A stretch of DNA of 34,669 nucleotides. It comes from an uncultured Saprospiraceae bacterium (GTDB lineage Bacteria; Bacteroidota; Bacteroidia; Chitinophagales; Saprospiraceae). The notes beneath the pieces were generated by a model, which made no database searches, had not been told where the DNA came from, and worked only from the letters and a program-made list of their open reading frames with translations. Location of the stretch: positions 1 through 34,669 of the forward strand of contig CAKZUV010000374.1 in NCBI GenBank assembly GCA_937921555.1. Reading direction: 5' to 3'. Positions 24,648 through 31,801 of this stretch are shown piece by piece. A program made the translations under genes and the position numbers. The stretch's first letter is position 1. Every line of letters begins with the position of its first letter.

Positions 24648-25355
24648 ATGATTAAGAAATTCATGTTTTTACTCGTGGCGCTGCAATTGACCGCCTGTAC
24701 TCAATTTCAGGAAATGGCCGGAGAACTTTTAAGTGGTGATGCCCTCACTTCCCAGCAGATCGGTCTCGGCCTCAAAGAAGCCCTGGACCTCGGTGTCAGT
24801 CAGGGAGTAGATAAATTATCCGCCACGGATGGCTTCCTCAAAAGTTCTTATAAGATTTTATTACCCGATGAAGTACAGAAAGTAACCAACAAATTATCGG
24901 GAATTCCTGGTTTTACTAGCGTAGAAGGCAAGATGGTCGAACTGCTCAACCGCGCAGCGGAAGATGCTGCAAAAAGTGCCAAACCTATTTTTGTCAGTGC
25001 CATCAAACAAATGACTTTTGCCGATGCTACGGACATTTTAATGGGTTCTAATAACGCAGCAACTAATTATCTGGAAAGAACCACCACTACTGAATTGACC
25101 AGTGCTTTCCGTCCCAAGGTAACCGCGTCTCTTGATCGCGTCAACGCTACCCAATACTGGAATGACGTCGTTACTAAATATAATTCTATTCCTTTTGTAA
25201 CTAAAGTAAATCCGAATCTGGATGACTACGTAACACAAAAGGCATTGGTCGGTCTGTTCGGAATGGTAGAAAAAAAGGAACTGGGAATTCGCAAAAATGT
25301 CAGCGAACGTAAGACAGATTTATTGAAAAAAGTATTTGCCAAGCAGGATAGCTAG
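24648..25355 (+). CDS. DUF4197 family lipoprotein
   Basis: The 235-residue protein belongs to DUF4197, a family of unknown function found in many Gram-negative bacteria. The lipoprotein signal ends at LQLTAC (C17). Family features include QIGLGLKEALDLGVSQGVDK, the helical region KMVELLNRAAEDAAKSAKPI, and the late LDDYVTQKALVGLFGMVEKK segment near the C-terminus. The protein is mostly helical and presumably periplasmic. It appears monocistronic, with a 156-base spacer upstream and a long hairpin downstream. Confidence 0.9.
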   Translation: MIKKFMFLLVALQLTACTQFQEMAGELLSGDALTSQQIGLGLKEALDLGVSQGVDKLSATDGFLKSSYKILLPDEVQKVTNKLSGIPGFTSVEGKMVELLNRAAEDAAKSAKPIFVSAIKQMTFADATDILMGSNNAATNYLERTTTTELTSAFRPKVTASLDRVNATQYWNDVVTKYNSIPFVTKVNPNLDDYVTQKALVGLFGMVEKKELGIRKNVSERKTDLLKKVFAKQDS

Positions 25356-25382
25356 ATCAGTTAACCGGTGATTAGTTAATTG

Positions 25383-25418
25383 GTTAATCAGTACCCGCGA
25401 TCGCGGGCACTGATTAAC
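25383..25418. terminator. Hairpin terminator between convergent genes
   Basis: GTTAATCAGT (25383-25392) and ACTGATTAAC (25409-25418) flank a perfect palindrome CCCGCGATCGCGGG (25394-25407). Degenerate ACTGATNA-type words continue to about 25460. It lies between the DUF4197 gene (+) and the esterase gene (-), so it may serve both. Confidence 0.7.
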
Positions 25419-25453
25419 TGATAACTGATCACTAACTGACAACCGATCACTGA

Positions 25454-26182
25454 TTAACTAACCTCCAGCAATTCCTTCAACTCTTTCCAAATCGTCTCTC
25501 TCACAATCTGATGTCCCTCCACGTTCGGATGAATACCATCCGGTAAATTCAGGGCTGGTTGTCCACCGACTTTATCCAGTAAAAAGGGAATCAGGGCCGT
25601 ATTATTTTTCTTCGCCAGTCGCGGGTATATCGCCGCAAATTCAGTAGTATATTCGTTCCCCATATTAGGTGGAGCCATCATTCCGGCCAGCAATATTTTA
25701 GCGGCGGGATATTTTTCTTTTACGGCATCAATGATAGATTGCAAATTAGCTTCTGCCGCCTCGACGGGTAATCCACGCAGGGCATCATTACCACCCAGTT
25801 CAAGGACAAATATATCAGGTTGGTAATTTTCCAGTATCCACGATACCCGTTCTTTTCCACCACTGGTCGTTTCGCCGCTGTTACCAGCGTTGACCACTTT
25901 ATAATTGAGATTTAATGAATCAATTCGCTTTTCGATCAGTCCGACAAAACCCTCTGCGGGGTCTAATCCATAACCGGCAGAAAGGCTGTTTCCAAAAAAA
26001 ATAATGGTTCTAGTGTCCGTCGCTGCGACCGTTCCGGATGGTCTCTCAGCGATTGCCGGACGTTCTTTCGATGGTGGTTTTCCGGCGGATTCCTTTTTAC
26101 TATCTGTGGCGCAACTTGCTCCGCTCAAAACAATAATTATTATAAAAAACAGGCAAGGACAGGTAAGGAGGTATTTATTCAT
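25454..26182 (-). CDS. SGNH/GDSL-type esterase (TesA/arylesterase-like) lipoprotein
   Basis: The 242-residue hydrolase is related to TesA (acyl-CoA thioesterase I/lysophospholipase/arylesterase) and cleaves esters or thioesters in the periplasm. A hydrophobic N-terminus ends near SGASC (C24), probably a lipoprotein signal, followed by a disordered Lys/Pro-rich linker. The SGNH blocks are FFGNSLSAGYG (nucleophile S66), NAGNSGETTSGG, GGNDALRG (N132) and DGIHPN (D215, H218). Block I reads GNSLS rather than the classical GDSLS, but the catalytic residues are complete. It is transcribed alone, convergent with the DUF4197 gene. The physiological substrate is unknown. Confidence 0.92.
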   Translation of the reverse strand: MNKYLLTCPCLFFIIIIVLSGASCATDSKKESAGKPPSKERPAIAERPSGTVAATDTRTIIFFGNSLSAGYGLDPAEGFVGLIEKRIDSLNLNYKVVNAGNSGETTSGGKERVSWILENYQPDIFVLELGGNDALRGLPVEAAEANLQSIIDAVKEKYPAAKILLAGMMAPPNMGNEYTTEFAAIYPRLAKKNNTALIPFLLDKVGGQPALNLPDGIHPNVEGHQIVRETIWKELKELLEVS

Positions 26183-26580
26183 AAAGGCAAAATATTATTT
26201 GGAATAGTGAGAAATTTACAGTGACAAAACAACAAAAAAATTAATAATTATTTAATAAAAAATATTGTTTGGAAAAAATGAATCACTTCCCATTTTTTAT
26301 TTCTTCGTTTCCGGGCAATTAAATAGCTTATAATTCAATTTGCAAAGGTGGCAAAACCAATTGAAATGCCCTGTTTTCGCTAGTGGAATAAAGGGTAAAC
26401 TTATTGTAATATTGCAACGTTATGATGGCAAAGATAAGCGATACGAACAAGTAAATTGTTGTTCATCGAAAATTTCACTTCGTTCGTCTAGCTTATTTGT
26501 TACGTGCAACCTACTGGATTTATATTTGTGTTTAAGAAAACTAAATACCCATTTAAAACCAGCAGTAAAAAATTTACATT
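26183..26580. other. Spacer with a promoter for the small secreted protein
   Basis: This gap of about 400 bases is AT-rich and shows no convincing gene. A 107-codon frame at 26340-26663 has no signal or family features and overlaps the next gene out of frame. The only clear signal is the promoter at 26496-26528. Confidence 0.6.
26496..26528 (+). promoter_or_regulatory. Bacteroidota-type promoter
   Basis: TTTG (26496-26499), a 21-base spacer and TATATTTG (26521-26528) match the Bacteroidota -33/-7 consensus (TTTG, TAnnTTTG) in sequence and spacing. It lies about 50 bases before the ATG at 26581 and is the best promoter in the window. Confidence 0.65.
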
Positions 26581-27030
26581 ATGAAAAATTATCTCCTTTT
26601 AGCAGTTCTCTTTCTGTCAAGTTTTGGCACCCAGGCCTTTACAGATCCCGTGAGCAAGCATAAGAAATGCCGATTGGATTCAGTAGAAAGTTCCAACTAT
26701 GCTGACTATAAAGAGCAGATTAGTCTTGACTTGATTTTCAACGACTGGACGTTAACCGAAAATACTACGATAGCAGGTATGACGCAACACTTTGACTTTA
26801 GCGAAATGGGAATTGTAAAAATTACCACTACGTTTGCGGATACCAGCATTCCAGCTACTTCTAAAAATATGATTTGGCAGGTAACCACAGAGCAAAATGA
26901 ATCGCTACTGATTCTGACAGATATCAATACCGATTCCTACACGACTTACACCATTGACCAGAATTGTGAAGGCATTTCGCTGAACAATACTTTGCTGAAT
27001 AAGCAACTTGATTTGGTTGTCCGAAACTAA
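26581..27030 (+). CDS. Small secreted protein of unknown function
   Basis: The 149-residue protein has a signal peptide (LLLAVLFLSSFGTQA, cleavage near residue 19). The mature part is rich in Thr, Asp and hydrophobic residues in an alternating pattern that suggests a small beta-barrel or beta-sandwich (FNDWTLTENTTIAGMTQHFD). Two cysteines remain in the mature protein. The layout (FNDWTL early, repeated beta strands) resembles lipocalin-like small proteins of Bacteroidota, but I cannot assign a family. It has its own strong promoter and a clear terminator, so it is a single-gene unit. Confidence 0.7.
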   Translation: MKNYLLLAVLFLSSFGTQAFTDPVSKHKKCRLDSVESSNYADYKEQISLDLIFNDWTLTENTTIAGMTQHFDFSEMGIVKITTTFADTSIPATSKNMIWQVTTEQNESLLILTDINTDSYTTYTIDQNCEGISLNNTLLNKQLDLVVRN

Positions 27031-27066
27031 GAGCTCGTCTAAACATTCACTGGAATAAAAAATATC

Positions 27067-27100
27067 AAAGTCGTATTCGTAACCCGGATACGACTTTTTT
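27067..27100 (+). terminator. Intrinsic terminator
   Basis: A 10-bp stem (AAAGTCGTAT at 27067-27076, complement at 27088-27097) ends in a T6 run (27095-27100), 36 bases after the small secreted protein gene. It also lies just beyond the end of the convergent minus-strand gene. Confidence 0.85.
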
Positions 27101-27111
27101 ATTCTAAAAAA

Positions 27112-27447
27112 CTACCACGCCAGGTCACCCGGATTTTCGGGTCTGGACTGTTTGTATTTTCGCTTACTGAGAATCCGTTTTTTTTGCCGGTCCACGATTA
27201 GTTTGGCCAGTGCCTGATTGGCAGGTTCGGTACAATACGGAGACAACGCAAAATTGATATCCGGCTCAAGCACATCCAGGCGGTACAGTAAACTCAACAA
27301 AAAATCCAGCCGGTGTTCAATCATATAAGCCACCTCATTGGCTACCAATGTCAGTAGTTCTTTCTCCGTCAGGGGAGTTTCATGGCCTTCCAGGCCAAAA
27401 TCTCTTGCAATCAGTACCGCTGTCTCGGCAATCATTAATTGATCCAT
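27112..27447 (-). CDS. Conserved hypothetical protein of Bacteroidota
   Basis: The 111-residue form starts at the ATG at 27447; an upstream in-frame ATG at 27474 would add nine residues. The protein is soluble and largely helical, with ETAVLIARDFGLEG, LLTLVANEVAYMIEHRLDFL and LSLLYRLDVLEP. A basic tail (ILSKRKYKQSRP) follows. I recall similar small proteins as conserved across Bacteroidota but know no function or name. It is divergent from the transglutaminase-like gene that follows. Confidence 0.75.
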   Translation of the reverse strand: MDQLMIAETAVLIARDFGLEGHETPLTEKELLTLVANEVAYMIEHRLDFLLSLLYRLDVLEPDINFALSPYCTEPANQALAKLIVDRQKKRILSKRKYKQSRPENPGDLAW

Positions 27448-27645
27448 ACGCTTTTGTTCTCTGTAAATTCCCAAATTATTGCTTATTTTGTTGGCAGTAG
27501 AGGAAGGCCATTGGTCTTTTTTTATATCAATACGACAGACTTAGAGCTTGTCCAAACTTCCAAAGAATCTCAGTCAGGCAGCAATTGGCCTGATTACCTA
27601 CAAATATCAGGATTTCATACCTCGCGTGCACAAAATTTTAGACTC

Positions 27646-29613
27646 ATGAAATATCTTTTTCCCTGGTTTCTCCTCCTTTGGTCATTTACGGTGCTCGCAC
27701 AGGAAGGCCCCCTGCTCAAATGGAATCAAATTCCAGAAGAAGATTTACAGATGACCGTTTATGATCCAGACTCCGGTGCGGCGGCAGTTGTACTGGCCGA
27801 TTACGGGCAGATTATTGTGGAGCTGGAAGGTAGCGCGGTCTTATACCGTTACAAACGTCACCGTCGGATCAAAGTTTTAGATTCCGCAGGTTTTAAAAAA
27901 GCCAGTGTGATCATTCCATATTATGTGGATAAAAAATATGCTGAAACATTTACTTATCTCCGGGGACAAACGTTCTCTCCCGATGGTAAAAAAGTAGTCA
28001 TTCCCAATAAGGATATTATTGATAAACCTGTTGATAATTTTTACGCTCAAAAAGAATTTACTTTTCCGGATATCCAGACAGGATCAGTGCTGGAATTTCG
28101 CTACGAAATTGTTAGTCCGCGGATCACAGAACTGAGAGAATGGTATTTTCAGGAAGATATCCCCGTTCGTTCCAGTCGTTTAAAAGTAGAAATTCCCAAT
28201 GCCTTTAAATACGTTTATTTATTTCAGGGAAATCAGCAACTTAACCAAATCGGAAAAGATGACCGCGCCATCGATGTCCGGGGAAATACCATCACGAAGA
28301 TAAAAGATAACGTCTACCAGATGGTAAATGTGCCGGCCATTAAAACGGATGATTATATCACTACCATTAATGACCATCGTGCCCGCTTACGTTTTCAACT
28401 CAAAGAAATTCAATTTCCGGGAGGATACTCCAAAACGTATCTAAGCAATTGGGGTGAGGTAAGCAAAACGCTGATGGAACGGAAAACTTTCGGGCAGCAA
28501 TTTACGGATGAAAAAATGTTTACTGCCTGGATCAATCCGGAGACTACCAAAATTTTATCTGCCGATCTTTCCGACCGGGAAAAAGCGATGGCCCTTTATC
28601 AGTACGTCAGCACAACCATTAAGTGGAATGGGGTGTATGATTTTTTAGTCAATAAAACCTTAAACGATGTATTTCTTACTAAAACTGGTAATAGTGGCGA
28701 GATCAATCTGGTTTATCTTACGCTGCTGCGAAAAGCGGGTATTGCGGCCTATCCCGTATTGTTGAGTACCCGGTCGCACGGCCGTATGATCAAAACCTAC
28801 CCGATCATTGACCAGTTTAACCACGTAATTATTTCTGCCAGACTGAATGATGAAACAACGTTGCTGGACGCGGGACTCCCCACCAAACCGATGGACTATC
28901 CGCAGGTTAATTCTCTGAATAAAAATGGCTGGTTGCTAAACCCGGAAGTTCCGCAATGGATTGATATTGAACCACCGTTGACGAATAGCACGACCATGGC
29001 GAGTCTGACGCTAAGTCCTGATGGTACCATGTCCGGAAAGTTGCAGGGAAAATATAAAGGATACGCGGGAGCCAAACTCCGGGAATACTTGAAAGATCAG
29101 TCGCATCAATATCCATTTAGCTGGAAGAAACAATTACCGGCGTTGGCAATAGATTCAGTTTTTACTAAAAATAAAGAAAAACCTAATAAATCATTACATA
29201 TTGTCGCGAATGTCAAAATAGCGGATTTGGCCAAAATCGAAAAAGATTTGTTATATTTCCAACCAGTTTTTATTTCTGAATATCTAAAAAATAAGTTACC
29301 GGATGAGAACCGTGCCTATCCGGTCGATATGGCCTTTCCACAAATCGAAAATTTCATTTTAAACCTCGAATTACCCGAAGGATACCACGTAGAATCTTTG
29401 CCAGCCCCGGTCAGTTTAAGCTTAGCCGACAACAGTGCTAATTATAGTTTGATGGTTTCCGTGCAGGGAACATTTCTTCAGCTGATCAGCAAAGTAAATA
29501 TCAGAGATACTACCTTTCCGTTGCCGGCTTACGAAGATTTGCGGGAGCTGTTTATTCAGATTGAAGAAAAATTAAAAGAAAAGATTGTCTTGAAAAAAAC
29601 AAATCATAAATAA
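27646..29613 (+). CDS. DUF3857/transglutaminase-like exported protein with Ser in place of the catalytic Cys
   Basis: From the ATG at 27646 the protein is 655 residues, with a signal peptide (WFLLLWSFTVLA). The in-frame ATG at 27439 is rejected because its 69 extra residues overlap the divergent gene and hide the signal. A DUF3857 domain (about 45-215) is followed by a transglutaminase-like core (about 270-410) and a C-terminal beta-rich domain. In active transglutaminase-like enzymes the nucleophile lies in GNCGD. Here the segment is TGNSGEINL with S350 and E352, while H393 (FNHV) and D408 (LLDAG) remain. The protein is therefore probably not a thiol protease or transglutaminase and may bind peptides or act structurally. 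The GGGP synthase gene starts 5 bases after the stop. Confidence 0.88.
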   Translation: MKYLFPWFLLLWSFTVLAQEGPLLKWNQIPEEDLQMTVYDPDSGAAAVVLADYGQIIVELEGSAVLYRYKRHRRIKVLDSAGFKKASVIIPYYVDKKYAETFTYLRGQTFSPDGKKVVIPNKDIIDKPVDNFYAQKEFTFPDIQTGSVLEFRYEIVSPRITELREWYFQEDIPVRSSRLKVEIPNAFKYVYLFQGNQQLNQIGKDDRAIDVRGNTITKIKDNVYQMVNVPAIKTDDYITTINDHRARLRFQLKEIQFPGGYSKTYLSNWGEVSKTLMERKTFGQQFTDEKMFTAWINPETTKILSADLSDREKAMALYQYVSTTIKWNGVYDFLVNKTLNDVFLTKTGNSGEINLVYLTLLRKAGIAAYPVLLSTRSHGRMIKTYPIIDQFNHVIISARLNDETTLLDAGLPTKPMDYPQVNSLNKNGWLLNPEVPQWIDIEPPLTNSTTMASLTLSPDGTMSGKLQGKYKGYAGAKLREYLKDQSHQYPFSWKKQLPALAIDSVFTKNKEKPNKSLHIVANVKIADLAKIEKDLLYFQPVFISEYLKNKLPDENRAYPVDMAFPQIENFILNLELPEGYHVESLPAPVSLSLADNSANYSLMVSVQGTFLQLISKVNIRDTTFPLPAYEDLRELFIQIEEKLKEKIVLKKTNHK

Positions 29614-29618
29614 AACAA

Positions 29619-30356
29619 ATGCTATTATATCAAAAACTGCAGGAGGCAAAAGATAAGGGTCAGAAAAAATTTGCCGTATTGATCGATCCCGACCAATTGC
29701 GGATGAACAACCTGGACAAAATTCTCAACCTGGCGATTGAAGCCAAAGTAGATTATTTTTTTATCGGCGGAAGCCTGATTGTAAATAGTGTGTTAGACGA
29801 CTGTCTTTCGCACATTGCCAAAGCCTGTGACATTCCCAAGATTTTATTTCCCGGCAATTCTTTACAATTGAGTTACCGGGCGGATGCCATCCTTTTTTTG
29901 TCGCTGATCTCCGGTCGTAACGCAGAGCTACTGATCGGTCGTCACGTCAATACCGCTCCGTACATAAAGTTGAGTCCACTGGAAGTAATGTCTACGGGAT
30001 ACATGCTGATTGACGGAGGAATTACTACGACCGTTTCTTACATCAGTAATACAACTCCAATTCCTGCGGCCAAGGATGATATTGCATTATGTACCGCGAT
30101 GGCCGGAGAAATGCTGGGGTTAAAACTGATTTATATGGACGCGGGGAGCGGAGCTAAGAATCCAATTTCTACCAGTATGATTGAATCGGTTGGTGGTGGT
30201 ATTCAAATTCCGTTGATCGTCGGTGGTGGTATCCGGACACCTGAAAAAGCAAAAGCTAATATAGAGGCGGGAGCCGATGTGATCGTGGTCGGAAATGCGA
30301 TTGAAAAAGATCCTTCGATTATAAAAGAAATTGCGGATGCCATTCATGGGTTTTAG
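29619..30356 (+). CDS. Geranylgeranylglyceryl phosphate synthase family protein (PcrB/GGGPS)
   Basis: This family joins a polyprenyl diphosphate to sn-glycerol-1-phosphate, the first ether-lipid step in Archaea, and is also found in Bacteroidota and Firmicutes. The 245-residue TIM barrel shows the N-terminal AVLIDPDQ, the FIGGSLIVNS strand-loop, KILFPGNSLQ, YMDAGSGA, and the phosphate-binding loops LIVGGGIRT and VIVVGNAIEKDP. It starts 5 bases after the transglutaminase-like gene, so the two are likely co-transcribed. Prenyl chain length cannot be read from sequence with certainty. No other ether-lipid genes are nearby. Confidence 0.94.
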   Translation: MLLYQKLQEAKDKGQKKFAVLIDPDQLRMNNLDKILNLAIEAKVDYFFIGGSLIVNSVLDDCLSHIAKACDIPKILFPGNSLQLSYRADAILFLSLISGRNAELLIGRHVNTAPYIKLSPLEVMSTGYMLIDGGITTTVSYISNTTPIPAAKDDIALCTAMAGEMLGLKLIYMDAGSGAKNPISTSMIESVGGGIQIPLIVGGGIRTPEKAKANIEAGADVIVVGNAIEKDPSIIKEIADAIHGF

Positions 30357-30449
30357 AAATGGTCATTAAAACTCATTTAAATTTTCGGATGGATGAACGA
30401 TTTTCCGGATTTGCTGGTTAAGCAGTAGTTCATTCTAAGATAAAAAAAT

Positions 30450-31391
30450 ATGCACAAAGGAATAGTTGTAAAATCTACGGGAAGCTGGTATCAGGTATTG
30501 CTCGAAAACGAAGAAGTGATCGACTGCCGGATTATTGGAAAGTTCAGATTGAACGGCATGAAAATCACCAATCCAGTGGCGGTCGGTGACCGGGTAGAAG
30601 TAGAAAAAGAGGCAGACGATAAAGGAATTATTAAAAAAATAATGCCACGGGAAAATTTTGTCGTCCGGCAATCTCCGCGCAAAAAACACTTCCTTCATCT
30701 GCTCGCCAGTAATATCGATCAGGCCGTAATTATCATGACAATCATCAGTCCCAACCTGAAACAAGGATTTATTGACCGCTTTTTGTTAATGACCGAACCG
30801 TATAATATTCCGGTGGTCATTGTTTTTAACAAAGCGGACTTATACGGAGAAGACGAATTGACGGTATTTAATTATCTGCGGGAGATTTACGAAAAAATAG
30901 GCTACGAAGTACGTCTGGTTTCATCTACTACGGGCGCCGGACTGGACAAACTGAAAGCCAGTTTAAAAGACAAAATTACTTTAATCAGTGGCCAGTCGGG
31001 TGTTGGAAAATCGACGCTGGTCAATGCGTTACAACCTCACCTGGATGTACACACCAATGAAATTTCGGACTATTCCGGTAAAGGAATGCACACGACTACT
31101 TTTGCGGAAATGTTTAAACTCGATTTTGGTGGACATATCATCGATACCCCGGGAATCAAGACGCTGGGATTTAATAATCTAACCCCGCTGGACGTGGTGC
31201 ATAATTTCCGGGAACTTTTTAAATACTCAAAAGATTGTAAATTTGCGGATTGTACGCACCGTAACGAACCGGGCTGCGCCGTTAAACTGGCCGTGGAAGA
31301 AGGGGAAATCAGTGAACTGCGATACATCAATTATGTCACCATCCTCGAAGAAATCGAAGACCAGAATTACTGGGAACGCCACAAAATCTAA
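30450..31391 (+). CDS. rsgA: Ribosome small-subunit-dependent GTPase RsgA
   Basis: RsgA is a circularly permuted GTPase that helps mature the 30S subunit. The 313 residues show an N-terminal OB fold (about 1-70), then G4 NKAD (127-130) ahead of G1 GQSGVGKST (181-189), the switch region GMHTTT (212-217) and G3 DTPG (232-235), the expected permuted order. A C-terminal zinc-binding region follows (C263, C268, H270, C276; DCKFADCTHRNEPGC). Length and motifs are standard. The small membrane-protein gene begins 8 bases after its stop. Confidence 0.97.
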   Translation: MHKGIVVKSTGSWYQVLLENEEVIDCRIIGKFRLNGMKITNPVAVGDRVEVEKEADDKGIIKKIMPRENFVVRQSPRKKHFLHLLASNIDQAVIIMTIISPNLKQGFIDRFLLMTEPYNIPVVIVFNKADLYGEDELTVFNYLREIYEKIGYEVRLVSSTTGAGLDKLKASLKDKITLISGQSGVGKSTLVNALQPHLDVHTNEISDYSGKGMHTTTFAEMFKLDFGGHIIDTPGIKTLGFNNLTPLDVVHNFRELFKYSKDCKFADCTHRNEPGCAVKLAVEEGEISELRYINYVTILEEIEDQNYWERHKI

Positions 31392-31399
31392 TCACCCTT

Positions 31400-31564
31400 A
31401 TGTCTTACACCGGAAAAAAAAATTATACCAGCCGTCGCGAAAAATCAGCTCGTAACCTGCGCTATTTACGCATTTTCTCCCTCTTTGCTACTCTGTTTAT
31501 GATCGTTCTTCTTTACAAAAACCGGTACCTTGTCAAAGGCTGGCTGGAAAGTGTGATTTATTAA
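31400..31564 (+). CDS. 54-residue single-pass membrane protein downstream of rsgA
   Basis: An ATG 8 bases after the rsgA stop opens a 54-codon frame. The N-terminus is strongly basic and polar (MSYTGKKNYTSRREKSARNL), followed by one membrane helix (about 24-39, IFSLFATLFMIVLLY) and a short KNRYLVKGWLESVIY tail. The positive-inside rule predicts a cytoplasmic N-terminus. The close spacing, standard start codon and membrane topology argue that it is real. The family and function are unknown to me. Confidence 0.65.
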   Translation: MSYTGKKNYTSRREKSARNLRYLRIFSLFATLFMIVLLYKNRYLVKGWLESVIY

Positions 31565-31707
31565 AATAATGCAAACCCCGTAGGAGCATCCTTTGTTTCT
31601 CATATTCCGGACAGCAATAGACTTAATTTGTCGGGCTATTTTGCACTCAAACTTCTAATTTTCAGCCCGCCTGACAATTTGGACTAATTTTAGTATAAAA
31701 ATAGATG

Positions 31708-31733
31708 GATAATCCCGTTTCGACGGGATTGTC
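31708..31733. terminator. Hairpin with TTCG tetraloop
   Basis: AATCCCGT (31711-31718) and ACGGGATT (31723-31730) close a TTCG tetraloop, extended by weaker GAT/GTC pairing. It lies in the spacer between the small membrane protein and the coiled-coil gene. There is no long T-run, so it may be a dispersed palindrome, a terminator or a leader structure. Confidence 0.5.
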
Positions 31734-31801
31734 TTGAGAATTCTATTAGACCAGCAAAACTAAAATTGCTGATTTCTTTCTTTTTTGCTAAAAAGTAAAA
31801 T

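Noticed and set aside
26340-26663. A 107-codon frame before the small secreted protein
   Set aside because: It runs through the promoter and into the next gene out of frame, with no signal peptide or recognisable domain.
27439-27645. N-terminal extension of the transglutaminase-like protein
   Set aside because: It overlaps the divergent conserved gene and would bury a clear signal peptide that begins at 27646.
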